From: Ampelocalamus luodianensis
Lineage: Eukaryota > Streptophyta > Magnoliopsida > Poales > Poaceae
Direction: 5' to 3'
DNA: 64,000 nt
Assembly (NCBI GenBank): GCA_036346255.1
Contig: CM070625.1
Span: 19,429,488-19,493,487, forward strand
The notes below the pieces were generated by a model. That model ran no database searches. It was not told the origin of the DNA and was given only the letters and a program-made list of their open reading frames with translations. Within the stretch, counting starts at the first letter, position 1; every line of letters begins with the position of its first letter. Shown here piece by piece: positions 45,300-57,450 of this stretch. Position numbers and translations under genes: made by a program.

Positions 45300-45490
45300 T
45301 GATCACGCCATTACCTGTGACGTGACTGAAACGTACTGTCACGCTATCTATTGCGGCGTGGCTCAAGCTACCACGCAAGCCTTCGTCCGTACGCATGCCA
45401 GTGCGGAGGGCTCGCGTGGCCTTTGTCACGCCATGGGTGCGAGCGTGACAAGCCTCAAATGTCACGCCATTATAGTTGGCATGACAAGCA
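45300..45490. repeat. TCACGCCA-type repeat cluster, copy 1
   Basis: GATCACGCCATTACCTGTGACGTGAC begins a cluster (described here in parts: GATCACGCCATTAC, then TGTGACGTGAC). CTTTGTCACGCCATGGGTGC and GTCACGCCATTATAGTTGGC follow within 190 bp. The last is close to GTCACGCCACGAGAGTTGGC at 57094. No ends could be defined. Confidence 0.6.
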
Positions 45491-46497
45491 TGAATTTTTT
45501 TATTTTGCCTGGGTAATGAAATTTGGATTTCTAAATTATGAATTGAGGAATGGTTTACAATTTAATTTCTAAACAAAACTTTGGTAATATCCAAGTGTCA
45601 ACAAGATGCATCAGAAGTTTGTAAATTTCACATTTTCATGCGATGGAACTGCCACACAAAATTCAGGATGTTACACATTGATAGATTACACTCGGGTCTG
45701 ACTTCAATTCGTTTTTCATGCACCATAAAGCCCAAAAACTGTCTTGCTGAAACAAGTTAGATTCTTTATCGGATCATAAAATCCTACTTTTCGAAGATCT
45801 CTTCCTTCTCTTGGAGATCGAGCATCACTTGCAACGATTCGATACATAGCTTACTAGGATAGATGAGGCACAAGTATGTGTACTGTGTGGTACAACATGA
45901 GGCACAAGGATGGACATTAGAAATGTACTTGTGCTGATGAAATGTTTCGACCGAAGGTAAAGTGCGAGGTACGGAACCAGAAATACATTAGAGTCCGCAG
46001 ACAGAAGCACGTTACACGTGATCACATGGCATGATGGTTCGGCTAATTGCGGGGAATAAATGTCAATTTTTGTAGGTAATACATTTAGCAAACCATATTT
46101 GTAGGTTGTTAATTTTTTTTAGAAATAAAAGGGTGGTGACAATGTTGGTTGACCCGTTTGTGATTTTTGTATAATTTCAAGGGTACAAAATCTGTTAGAC
46201 TCACAATAACATTTTATGATCGTCGTATGTTGTTTTATTGCAGTAAATTTATGTAGAATTTTGCGAGGATGATCGATGTAGCAATGATTCGTAAGTAGGA
46301 AGGTAAGTGATATTGCGATGCAACTAGGAATTCATACACGTGGATAACTTTGGAGAAATGGCGCAACGATAACAACACGATAGTTGATCCAATAAGAGGG
46401 TTACATGGTATGCAGGCTAACGAAGTAAGGACGGTACACGCATGCCTTTAGAAAATTAGAAATACATGAGACATATGGACGAAGAGGGTCGAACTAC

Positions 46498-47576
46498 TAC
46501 GTGAAACGTGGCTATTTGCCCTTGCGGCCCAGATCGACGTTGTGCTCCTCGCCTTGCGTCTTAGCTTTCACCATGATCTCCCTCTTTCGCGCCCTCTCAG
46601 CCTCGCGTCACCTGGCATGCTCGCGCTTCTGCTCCTCGCGCAGCCTCTCCCGCCTCTTCTTCTCCTCCATCTCAGCCTATAACTCTTCGAGGCGCCTTTC
46701 ACGGTCCTTGTAGTCCTCCTTGGCCTAGCTTTTCTGTGTCAGCAGCATCCACATGTCCTAGAGGTGGATCTTGTCGTCGATCCACTGGCTGAAGTCACAT
46801 AGGCGCGGTGGAGACTGCGGTGGGGAGAGAGATATGGTTACGGCGTAACGAGAAGCAAAATTGTGATGTGCACTAAAATGTAATTTCATTATCGGCTGCC
46901 TGTGGCTCTGCGTGTCAAACCTTTGGTCAGGAGCCTCCTTTTCGGTCGAGCTCCATCCTTCGTCGGACTCCACTTCACGGGTTGTTCCATCTCGGAACAA
47001 CTCTTTCTCAAACTCGTTGTTCATTACATAACCATTGAAATCAGTCACGGGATCACTGACATGGTGCAGGGAAGAAACAATCACATATGACAGATCCACC
47101 AACAGGGGGGCATCGTTGTTAAGACTGACGCCAACGAACTCTTAGGAAGGTTGCTCCTCCATTGGGAGGCCTCGCGAAAGATGGAGAGTAGATTTTAGTT
47201 CCTCCATGTTGTCATTGACCACATCCAAGTTGTTTGGCAAATCCTCAGCAATGATTGTCCTCTCTACTGCCACCTCCAACGACCGAACCTGAGATGCGAG
47301 CACAACATCCTTGTACGTGTCTTAATCATCGTCGGACAAGATTGACACCAACAAAGCGTGCACCTTAGAACCCAGCCCAGCGTCATATCGGTCCTGCATT
47401 CCGACAACGACCCCGGGCTCATCCCATCCAAAGGTCGACTTAATCCTAGTCAGAAGAGTTCGAAAGTCTAGTGATTCGCGAAACATAAAAGTGGTCACTT
47501 CCATGCTACCAAAGTCGACAGCACTACAGGTTTTGGTAATCGGCCCACCAGTAAATACACGTACAACTTTGTCCAT
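46498..47576 (-). pseudogene. Single-frame pseudogene broken by nonsense codons, transposon-like
   Basis: Read on the minus strand from ATG 47576 (MDKVVRVFTGGPITK), one frame runs about 1.07 kb without a needed frameshift, but is cut by several stops. Near the end come LCDFSQWIDDKIHL, then a charged coiled-coil-like tail rich in Glu/Arg/Lys (EEKKRRERLREEQKREHA). The opening resembles my memory of uncharacterised grass proteins tied to Mutator-like transposases, and the CDF-W motif followed by a charged tail is also common in grass transposon-associated proteins. At least three stops are TAG where CAG would fit. I cannot name the family with certainty. Confidence 0.55.
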
Positions 47577-47806
47577 CTACATCCAACAATGCAAACAAAA
47601 TATTAAAAAGTCAGTACTTCATGCCATATGTACGAAATACGACAATCAACATTGTACATCACAAAAGCATGATGGTTTACACCAATCAGGAAACATTAGG
47701 TCTTATTAAATGAAGTTTTCGGGTTGTTTGACAATAAATGTGAAAGAGATACTCCAGAGTAGTCTGGTTCATGTCGATTTTCAATGGAGGGGCAATTGTG
47801 ATCTGT
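47577..47806. other. Short spacer before the solo LTRs
   Basis: AT-rich sequence with no gene or repeat boundary recognised. Confidence 0.4.
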
Positions 47807-48489
47807 AATTATGTAACATCTCAGTTTTTCTGAGCTTCTCGAAAACTTTCAAAATAAAAATAACCATTTGATTTTGTTGAAGTCGTAAAGCTTAACTTGA
47901 GATTTTAGAAAAATAAAATAATTTAAATGACTAAATCAAACTTCAACTAATTCAAAATTTGGTTTGTTTTGAGTTTGCTGGAGTTCTTGGTTTTTGAAGT
48001 TTCATGTCTCTGTTGCCTCCTCCTCAGGACCACCCCTTGTCACGACCACCGTCTCGATCAGGACCACCCTCTTGGTCATGACCACCTACTTGGTCACGAC
48101 CACCTTCTTGGTTTCGACCAGCCGTCAGCCCTGCTCACCTTTTTCCTCTGCCCGCGCCAGCGCTGTGCGCGCGTGCCGCTCAGGTCAGCGCCATGCGTGT
48201 GTTTTACGCCTACTCCCCTGCCCCGTCGTGCACATTAAATGCGCCTGTCACCGCCATCTCTGGCACCTCTTGGCTCCTCTGCCATCCGCGTGCGCCTCTG
48301 AGCCGCCCTGCTTTCGCCTTGTCCCCTCAGCTGCACGTACGCCCGTGCTTCCCTCTTTCCTGCGCACGCCATCGCCTGGCTTGCCAGCCCAGAGCTCCGC
48401 TCATGCGTCTCGCTTGTTGATCTCTCTCCTCCTCCTTGGCTGCTAAATAGAGCACGTAGGAGCCCTCGTCCTCCTCTTGTTTTCCCCTC

Positions 48490-48491
<2 letters not shown>

Positions 48492-48535
<44 letters not shown>
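48492..48535. repeat. (CT)n microsatellite
   Basis: An uninterrupted CT run of about 44 bp lies within the outer solo LTR. Arg/Glu-rich antisense frames across it are artefacts. Confidence 0.9.
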
Positions 48536-48538
<3 letters not shown>

Positions 48539-50272
48539 GAATTTCTCCGTGCTCTGACCTCCCTCTCAATCGAACCTCCTTCCGAGAGCCCATTCTCCTC
48601 CATTCGAACTCCGATTCGAGTGATTCCTTTTTCTAAACTCCTCTAGTTTCTTTCTCTTACTATTTGTGCTAATTTGGTATTTATTGGGATTTTATTTGGA
48701 GTTGTTTTAGTTACTTATTTGGCTTTGTGTGCACGTATAGATTCTGGTGTTTCGAAAGACTTCGTGGATCTGACAACCTCCATAGAAGCATCCCAGCTCT
48801 TTATCGAAGGCAAGTCGTGAATCTTTGATCATATTGAACCTATTTTATAAAAGTATATTATTTCATATCAACATGCATGGCTAGTTGTATAAAACTGGTT
48901 TGGAAACTAGTTAAATACCTTGTCAATAGTATGCCTCCTTAATAAATTGCAAACGACATGTTGACATGTACCCTTAGACACCATAGGGTGGGTAATCTTA
49001 GTTGGACATTATTGTAATACCAACATGGGTGCATATTATGTTTAGTCGTGCTTTATTTATCCGAAGGACTCTTGATCATAATCAAATAATGATAAATTTG
49101 ACTTAATGATATATGGAATTATGGCGGAGCCACTACTTTTAAAAGATGTTGTGCTATGGCAAGGATTGTCATTTGGCTAGGTTGAACCCAAAATAATTTT
49201 ATACTTAGGTGAATGATCATGTAGTAAAGGGGTGCAGGAAGTGCATTGGGATATGATTGTTTCGCCTGAGTAGCCTCTAAGGACTTAACTTTGTGGGCCA
49301 TTGATCTGGGCAATACCGTGTGACCATAAGTTTATTTATAAGGTGGAATGGGCTAACTAATTAGCAATGCTTTGAGTCGGTTCTGTTTTGGTTGATAATA
49401 GCGCAAGAGGGGGCCAGGAAGGTGAATCCTTAGCGAGCAGAACCGAGTAAAAACAGAGCTTTATAAAGGCCTTGACATGTTCTCTAGACTGCTCACCTAA
49501 GGTAGTGAGTGGTGGCATCGACGGATGCCAAACCAACTAGAGAAGTCGTGTTATATGGGTAAAGGCGTAAAGCGGTACAACCTCTGCAGAGTGTAAAACT
49601 ATTCGAATAGCCGTGTCCCCGATTATGGACAATGCCTAGTGATATCACACGAGGGGTAGTTTTTCTCAAAATAAAAGAGATGGTCATGGGAGTGGTCTAG
49701 GAAGTGAACAGAGTGTTCACAAGCTGTTTCAAAGAACTTGTTTACTTATGTATTAATTTTTCAACTCGTGTTTTGCAATCTACTTATTATATTTCTAGTC
49801 AATACCGCTTTCTGCAAATTAACCATAAAGTTATTCTTGTCAAGCCCTGCATGAATATTATTTGCATATGCTTCCCCACGGCTTGCTGAGTACATTCAAA
49901 GTACTCATGGCTTTATGCCCCCTGTTTGATCAACAGAGGAGGGTGAACCAGGGAACTCAGAATTCTACGAAGAGGAGTACTTCGAAGACCTTGCGAGCTA
50001 GGTCGTGTCCTCCACTCGATTGCCTATGGGCATGTCGGATGACTTCCACAGATATTTTGTTCTCCGATGTTTGTAACCTCTTGGTGTTGAGCCATGCATG
50101 GTAACTCTGTAACAACTCTGATCATAAGGTCTTTTGCTAATAGTAATATTAATTTATCTGCTTCTTCTTCGATTGTTGTATGGATATGATTTCATCTTTG
50201 TTGAGACTGTGTGAGCAAGTCACTGATCATGGGACTAGTTCGGTTTGCATAGAGGGTCTCGGGGTTGTTTAC

Positions 50273-53200
50273 TGTAACATCCCAAGTCTTGGCTTGTGTT
50301 TCAAATGTAAGAAAATATGTAGAAATTAAAACTTTTCTTGCATCTATTGGTTTTTTAATTTTTCTGTAATTCTTGTAAAGGAATTGTGGAAATCAAAAAC
50401 TCAAATCTCCAAATTGACCAAAGTCATGACCCTCCTTTTTCAATCCTTGTCAAATCTTGTGATCATCCTCTGGAAATAATTTTTCTTAGTTCTAGGAAGG
50501 TTGTGTGACCCCTCTGAAAAATTTCATAATTTTTAGAAATTGCTTGAATATTTTAAGAGGCTAATCAAACCTGTTGAACCTTGGTCAAACCTTAATTTAG
50601 AACCTTGCAAAATTTCTAGAGAAAAATGCTCTTCATAAAAACCTCTAAAAATTTTACACGAGGCCAATCCTAAAGTCAGCAAGCTCTTGTAAAAATTTCA
50701 GAATTTTTGGAGTTAGTTTGCTACCTCTAAATATCTCTCAAAGTTTCAGCTGTTTTTCAAAACGTCAGGTCTTGTTGGGTTCGAGTCAGACCCGAGCCAC
50801 TTGACTTGGTCCAACCACCTAACTGTACTCGGGCTCGAGCCACTTGGGCATGTGTGCGGTGGACCGTTGGATTTCAATCAAACGATCCTGATCGCTTGTG
50901 CTGTTCGGACCTCCCGATTGTCTCGTTCAATCTCTACCGTCCATTTCAAATCCAACGGTCAAGAGCTCCGACTTGGGACTTTTGACTCAGCTCAACCCAC
51001 TCGTGTGTTTTGGCTCGGACCACCTTGGTTTGTGTCACTGACTGGTGGGACCACCTCTGGACCTGGTCATCTTCTTCGCGCGTGCGTGCGCCATGGCAGA
51101 ACATAGGAGAGGTTTTTGCAGTGCCTTGTCACATCCATGGAGTCCTCCAACGGCTCTTTACGATGATCATTAAATGCACACCAGGTTTTTGCCCCCAAAG
51201 TCTCCCTCTAGCTGCCCCTGTCGCCTCAGCTTGTCCATGGCAGAGTCATGAACCGAGCTCATCCTTGAGCTTTGCCCGCACTTGAACTCTACTCCTTCGG
51301 CTATAAAAAGCCCTTGAACCCCTCCTTGGACCCTTTTCCAACTCTAGCGTGCTCCTTCTCTACTTGTTAAGCTCAAACACCAAAGGCCCCTAAATCCGCC
51401 ATTGTTGGACCGTGGAGCTCCTCGGTGGCGACCGTGCTCCAAGGGTTCTTTTGGCAATCCTTTTGCTTCGCCTTGAGTTTCTAATCACCGTGGCCATTTA
51501 CCCTAACTTAATTTTGGGTTGCTTTCATAGGAGCTGCCCAATTTTGAGTTCTGGACCTTTTCGGCCGAAATCGCCCTTTCTTCCTCAGTGCCGGTAAGAA
51601 CCCCCCCTCTCTTCAATTAGTTGCTCGGGGACCACCCTTAATATGGAAGTTATCCCGATGACGCGGATGTGTTCTTTTGCTCAGGACCTCCTCTCCACGT
51701 TGTCGCCCTCAACGCCGACGGTGGTCGTCGTCGCTGGAGCTCCTCTGTCCTTCTCTGGACCTCTCTGTGCTAAGGTAACCTTCTAAGTAGTCCCTAGAAG
51801 CTTGGCACCTGCTCCTTTGGACCGCTGCGGAGCTCCTTTTCGCTTTTCGTTTTCGACCGTGTTTTGCATCACCGCTGTTTTCCGGCTCGCCGCCGTTCTA
51901 GACCTGCGGTATGGTCATAAGTGCCACCTGGGTGTGCACATTGCTATTGTGAACCTGGTGGTGCCTTTGGTTTGCGCTGCCGTGATCGGAGTCACCGGCG
52001 GCGAGCCGTGGTGCAAAACCAGGTGGTACATGTGTTCCGTTGTCGTACGCCAAAACCTCCCTTGGACCTCCTCTTAGACAACCCTTTGGACCTCCTCTAG
52101 TTTTAATCTTGACCGTTAAGATCTCCTCCAGTGAGATCTTGGCCGTCATGACCTCTCTCTCAAGACCTCCCCTCAGACCACCTTCGTTGTTTCTGCAAAG
52201 ACCACCGCCTGGCCTTTTTGCAAAAATAACCCTCGAGACCTCCCTCGGGGTCCTCCTTGCAAAAGACCATCCCTTGAACTTCTGAAAAGATAACCCTTAG
52301 GACCTCCTCGGGTGAACCTTAGTCGTCCAGACCACCCCGGGTAGATCTTGAGCTGTTAAGACCTCCTCTGAGTAAATCTTAACCGTCCAGGACCTCCCCT
52401 CTTTTAGATCTTATCGTACAGGACCACCTCTCGGTAGATCTTGACCGTTCAGGACCTCCAAGATCTGAGCCGTCCAATACCTCCTCTCTATTACATCTTA
52501 TCGCCCAGGACCTCCCCGGTGAGATCTTAGCCATCCGGGACCTCCCGCTGGAGATCTTGACCGTCTAGGACCTTCTCTTGTAGATCTAACTTTAGGACCT
52601 CCCCGTGTTGACCTGGACCGTCAGATCTAGATCTAATGGGCTAGACCTCCTCGGCGCGTTTAGAGTTCTAAACGTTCCAACCCACTTTTACCGTTCATTT
52701 CTAGATCTGCGGTTCAGATCTCGTGAACTTTCGGACCTCCGAATGTGACCTTGATCTAAGCCGTTCCTTTTTAGATCCATGACCCAGATTTGGTGAGGCA
52801 TTCGGGAAGTCCAAATGTTCCATCTCTTGTGGACCGTTGATCTGAGCCAACGGTGGGCACTGTTGGCTTCGCGTGGGCTACGCGCGCGGCTGAGATTTAG
52901 TGTGCATGGCCGTGGGATTCAATATCGACGATCCACGTTTGTCCACGTCTTTTCCAATGAGTTAAGTTTGTTTAATTTCTGGTAAACTTTTATTTGTCAA
53001 CTGAAAATAGTATTAAACTTCAAAATTTCATAACTAATTCATTTGAACTCCATTTTAGATGATTCCAATTGTGTTAAATTTCTATTTAACTGAACTTAAA
53101 TCTAAAAATGTGTTTTGACACTGTTCTGCACCAGAAAATTATGTAGGTTGAATTAACTTGCTTTAGCATTCATTATTGTTCTAGAAATTCATTAAAATTT

Positions 53201-55430
53201 GTAAAATGCATAAGTAATTCTCCGTGATTCCAAATTGAGCAAACTAAAATTTGTTAAATTCCTATGATAATATGCTTTGGTGTAGAGTAGGTTTTAATCT
53301 TGTGTTTGCCTCTGAAATTAACCTTGTGCTACTTTCACCACTTATAAAAATCATAAGTAATTCAATTTAACTCCAAATGAAGTGAACCCAATTTTATTGT
53401 TCTTAGGATGCCATGTTCTGCCTACCATAAAAATTTTATGCTCAGAAACTTTCTGAAAAATTATGCCATGAACAGTAACATATAATAATTTAATTTGAAT
53501 TTACCCGCTCAAAGAAATTGTTTAGGCCATAACTTTTGCATGCTTAGTCCAAATTGGTTTATTCTTGTTGCTAAATTCATTTAAAATCATGCTCTTCCTG
53601 TGGTGTAAATTTCATGGATTTTGGAACAATTTGGATTTTGAGTCTTTTTCGGTGTTTGTCGTTTTTATCGGATTTTCTCGTTCTTGCGATAGGTTCCGAA
53701 GAAATTGTTGATTGTGAGAGCGATGCTCTGTAGCAAGAAAGTGATCTCCAGCAAGGCAAGCAGATGTAGCATCATTTGATCATATTGATCCCATTACTTT
53801 TAAAGTTTAATATCTTGTTTGCAAAGAATAAGTATGCATGCTTCTTGTGTCAAAGTTAATTTTGTCGATTAGAGGTAGCTAATCCTATTGCATTGTTGTC
53901 CTGAAATTGTTCACCCCTGCCACTGCCCTAGGTTATTATTCTCACTGGTGAATTAGAGCCCGGTGAATGATTTATGCTTTTTTATGTCTTTACAATATGA
54001 TGCTTAGCAATGCTTAGCTACCGGTAGAATTGGGCGGTTATCGACTTAGTCGATAACCTTGATCACACAAATCTTACAATTACATTATGTTCAGCATCTT
54101 GTGCTTTGGTTCATTTGTGAAAACTAAACTGAAAATAAAATGTTTTAGACTTGGGCACATTGGTATGATGGTGTGATCTTTTGGTGTGATTAGAATGGTG
54201 CCTGGGTCATCAAGGACCGAGTTACTTGTGTCACTAAGCCAAGCGATATTTGCGTGCTAACCACACTAGGGGGATATGGGACCTCTCTTGACTTAGTACT
54301 TTGGAAGGTGTTAATTAATGAGTCGCTGGTGGTAGTGATAGAGAAAAATATTCGTTTTGGGATGAGAGGGATGGGGTTCCGGTTAGGTTCTCCATACCCA
54401 AGAGCACCTGCAGTTGCTTCGGCTGGGCCGATATCTCCGACTCAACGTATGGGTCCTTGTGATCTTCGTCGCCGGCGAATCACTAAGGATCAACCCCCAT
54501 ACGTGCGACTCTTAATTAACGCAATTCATTGGAAATGTCTCGTAGGACTTAGCCGTACCGGCATACCAAAGGAAGTGTGCTTAATAGCTTGACAAAAAGA
54601 CGGTCTGAAGTGTGAGTACATTGGTACACCCCTGTAAGGTTTTGAACTATTCAAATAGCCTCATCCTAGGTTATGGACATACTTGGTAAGGTCGTGCAAG
54701 AACTAGACTACAACCTTTTAATTAAAACTTGATGTGGGTGGTACGAATGGCTAATCCATGCTATTATTGTGGTGGCTATTGGGTTAGTCACTTCCAGGAT
54801 GTCTTTATGTTACTACTTATTGTCATACTATTATTTATCCAAATCAAAATCAGATTGTTAAAACTGCTTTCAATCTATTACTTATTGCAAATAAAATCTG
54901 CTTTATACTGAAAATGAACATTTAGCCTTCTCCTTTGATTAAAACCTACATGTAGTAGTATCTAGGTTTGTTACTCGTAAGTCTTGCGAGTACATTCTTT
55001 TACTCATTTGCATTGCTTAATTGTTGCAGAGGAGGTTGATCCCCAAGAGATCGACTTTTGTGAGTTTTGCTGCGGTGTGGACGACTAGCTTGGCGGCCCG
55101 GTCGGGTTGCCTTGTGGGTGTGAGGCAAACTGGTTGGCTCTTGTTTATAGCCATCTTATGACATTTTGCTTCCGCTGTTATTTAACTCTTTTAGCTTGTT
55201 CTTGGCCGGTTGGCCTCTCTTTTGTAATAACTATTATGTATGTCTTTTGCTTGTAAAGTTTTAGTTTGGTTGCATGATCTTGTATGGAATTTATTCATTG
55301 TTTTGTGAAAGGGTGTGTATACTGTAATTCTGGGAAGTATATATTTTCCCGAGGCACGGGATATTTTGTTTGTGATGCTAGAGTCAATGGAAGGCTAAGC
55401 ATTACAAGCTAAATACCCCGGGGTCTCACA
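50273..55430 (+). mobile_element. Nested solo LTR of 5158 bp
   Basis: The sequence begins TGTAACATCCC and ends GGGGTCTCACA. It is flanked by a perfect 5-bp duplication TTTAC (50268-50272, 55431-55435), which splits the outer LTR 14 bp before its end. A TATA box (TATAAAAAG at about 51302) lies 1 kb in. CTATTCAAATAG at 54647-54658 and the preceding GGTAC block show kinship with the Tekay-like LTRs. There is no gag or pol. At more than 5 kb it is very long for a plant LTR. Confidence 0.82.
52050..52650. repeat. Degenerate GACCTCC minisatellite in the nested solo LTR
   Basis: The words AGATCTTGACCGT, GGACCTCC and CCTCTC recur at roughly 35-40 bp spacing, about fifteen times, with many substitutions and indels. 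Some copies start earlier, near 51020. It probably explains part of the excess LTR length. Confidence 0.7.
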
Positions 55431-55449
55431 TTTACTCGGGGTCCTGACA

Positions 55450-57450
55450 AACTATCATATTTCTCTAGTAGAGATTAACCCTTGATTGAGGTGTGTTAGG
55501 CCATACATAGTGAACGAATAACACCAAGAAACTATCTGAGTCTCTCGTGCTCAGTCACGCTTGAGATCCCATTCTCGAGACCGCCTAAACCACGTGTTTG
55601 GGACTGCTCAGAGCTTACCTCTGAGTACGAACCTACACTACCCTGGATCTACGTGCCCAGGTACGCTCGAGATCTAGCTTGAGTCCACCCAAACAACATG
55701 TTTGGGACTGCTCAGGGTTCATTCCTGAGTACGCCCAGGACTTTGTTCCTAGGTATGCTCGAGCTACACGCCCAGGAGCGCCACGAACCACTCGTTCGGG
55801 AAAATTGGTATTCAGAAATGAGGTAAGTCACCTTTCTATGCCTTCAACATTTATTTGATTTCTATAGAGGTCTTTTCATAATTTATTTTCGGTAAACTAA
55901 TTCTGTAGTACATGAGGTGAGGCTTGAGCAAAATGCGGATTACTTCTTTTCAGTGGCATTGTCTAGTGGTCATGAGGCATGCAGGCCACATATTCCATAC
56001 TAGAGCTTATTTTCTCTTGTGGGACATTAACAACTTTATAGCATCACTACTATTAGTTAGAAATTTGTAAGTACAACATGAAGTTTCTCCATCCTTCCTC
56101 AGATGCAAATACACAATACTTTAACTCCAACATCATTACATAAGTAACATAACAATCCAGACAAACATTGACTAAATAGTAAATACAATCCAGAAATTCT
56201 AAAAATTTTGCAACATAAAAAACTAAATACATTGTGCATAGAAATGGATTGCACATTAACTCTCAGTGCAATTTCTGATTGTTCATAACATCAAATCGCT
56301 TGTTCTTTGAAGTGCTCAGTGGCTAGAAGCATTAAGATATTGAAAGATATCTTCATGTCCATAGAAATGGATTATGTGCTCATTACTAACTACAAGCATT
56401 GACTTTATTTTTTAATGATTCTCTTATATATTGAGATACTAAAAATATATTCATGTTTCGCACACATCAATACAAAATGCATTGCAATTACATAGACACA
56501 TTTGAAAATTGTCTATAGTTTAACTGGTGCCCGCTGTCAGGTATGCATCGCCCCTAGTTTGGAGATTACTTAGTACCCCTAAGACGCATTTACATGACAC
56601 AAGATTTGTTCCAAATTTCAATACAATCCATACAAGCATTTTCTCTAAAGGATCCACCAAAATATGGTGAAACAAACTCCAAGCAAAATATCTCGTTGAA
56701 CATTAGCAACACCACCACCACCAATCCATACAAAAAGTAATTAGGGAGAATAAAGAGTAGGTTCTTACCTTCGGCCGGGGGGCGGAGGTGGCGCAATCAG
56801 GCTCGGAGGATGAGTAGGAGATGGCACGGCCAGGCGTCTAGGAGAAGGTCGGGCGCAAAGGAGGAAGCCGGGCGTGGAGGTGGAGGCCGGGAGCCGCACC
56901 AGGCGTAGAGGAGGAGGTGCCCGCGGCGGCCGGGTGCGAAGACGGAGGAGGCCGGGACCGACGCTGGGCGTGGAGAGAGGACGACAGCCGGCGGCGGGAG
57001 GAGAGCCTGCTGCTAGGGTTGTGCACAGGAGAGGAGAGGAACACAAGGAAAAAATAAAGAACGGGCTGGGCTGCGCTAGCTAAGTTCCCACTGTCACGCC
57101 ACGAGAGTTGGCGTGACAAGCTAGTTTGTCACGCCATGGGATCTGACGTGACCAAAGGGGTTAGAATTAGAAATAAAGTTAGCAATGGGTTAAGTTTAAA
57201 ATAATATTAAAAAAGGAATTAAATATAAAAAATTCGTGACGACGGTATGTAAACATAAACTTATGCACTAAACACTTTTGCAATCTTCTACCAACCACCA
57301 GGGACTGTTAGTTAGTACTACCAATAAGGTTAGTAAATACAATTTTAGAATGTGTATTGCAAACATAAGCATGCCAACATGACTTGATTCAGCTACTATT
57401 ATTGTTTGATTTGGTTAGCTATAGTGGCGAATCTAGGATGAAAAATGAAG
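55450..57450. other. Intergenic repeats, no gene recognised
   Basis: Positions 55540-55810 carry degenerate repeats with CTCGAGATC, CCCAGGTACGCTCGAG and a TGTTTGGGACTGCTCAG block that recurs about 100 bp apart. Positions 56000-56760 are AT-rich. A GC-rich patch at 56760-57060 has Pro/Arg-rich frames with no domain. TCACGCCA words lie at 57085-57165. The rest is AT-rich. Confidence 0.5.
57085..57165. repeat. TCACGCCA-type repeat cluster, copy 2
   Basis: CTGTCACGCCACGAGAGTTGG, GCGTGACAAGCTAG and TTGTCACGCCATGGGATC are arranged as in the cluster at 45300-45490. It may be the edge of a dispersed element whose ends I cannot place. Confidence 0.6.

Larger units (their letters stand above)
44830..46497. 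other. Intergenic spacer beyond H4
   Basis: It is mostly AT-rich with no gene recognised. A GC-rich island at about 45300-45490 contains several TCACGCCA / GCGTGACA words in both orientations, a repeat family seen again at 57085-57165. Confidence 0.45.
47812..55449 (+). mobile_element. Outer Tekay-like solo LTR (2475 bp) split by a nested solo LTR
   Basis: The outer LTR comprises 47812-50272 and 55436-55449. It starts TGTAACATCT and ends GGTCCTGACA. Flanks AATTA (47807-47811) and AACTA (55450-55454) match at 4 of 5, a plausible target duplication. No second LTR, primer site or internal domain follows, so it is a solo LTR. It carries a (CT)n run, the GCGCAAGAGGGG block at about 49402 and CTATTCGAATAG at 49599-49610, linking it to the Tekay-like LTR family. 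Confidence 0.75.

Noticed and set aside
48235..48603. Arg/Glu-rich antisense protein
   Set aside because: It reads through the (CT)n microsatellite of a solo LTR.
52050..52650. CRISPR-like array
   Set aside because: Units are degenerate and contiguous with no unique spacers, in a plant genome; it is a minisatellite.
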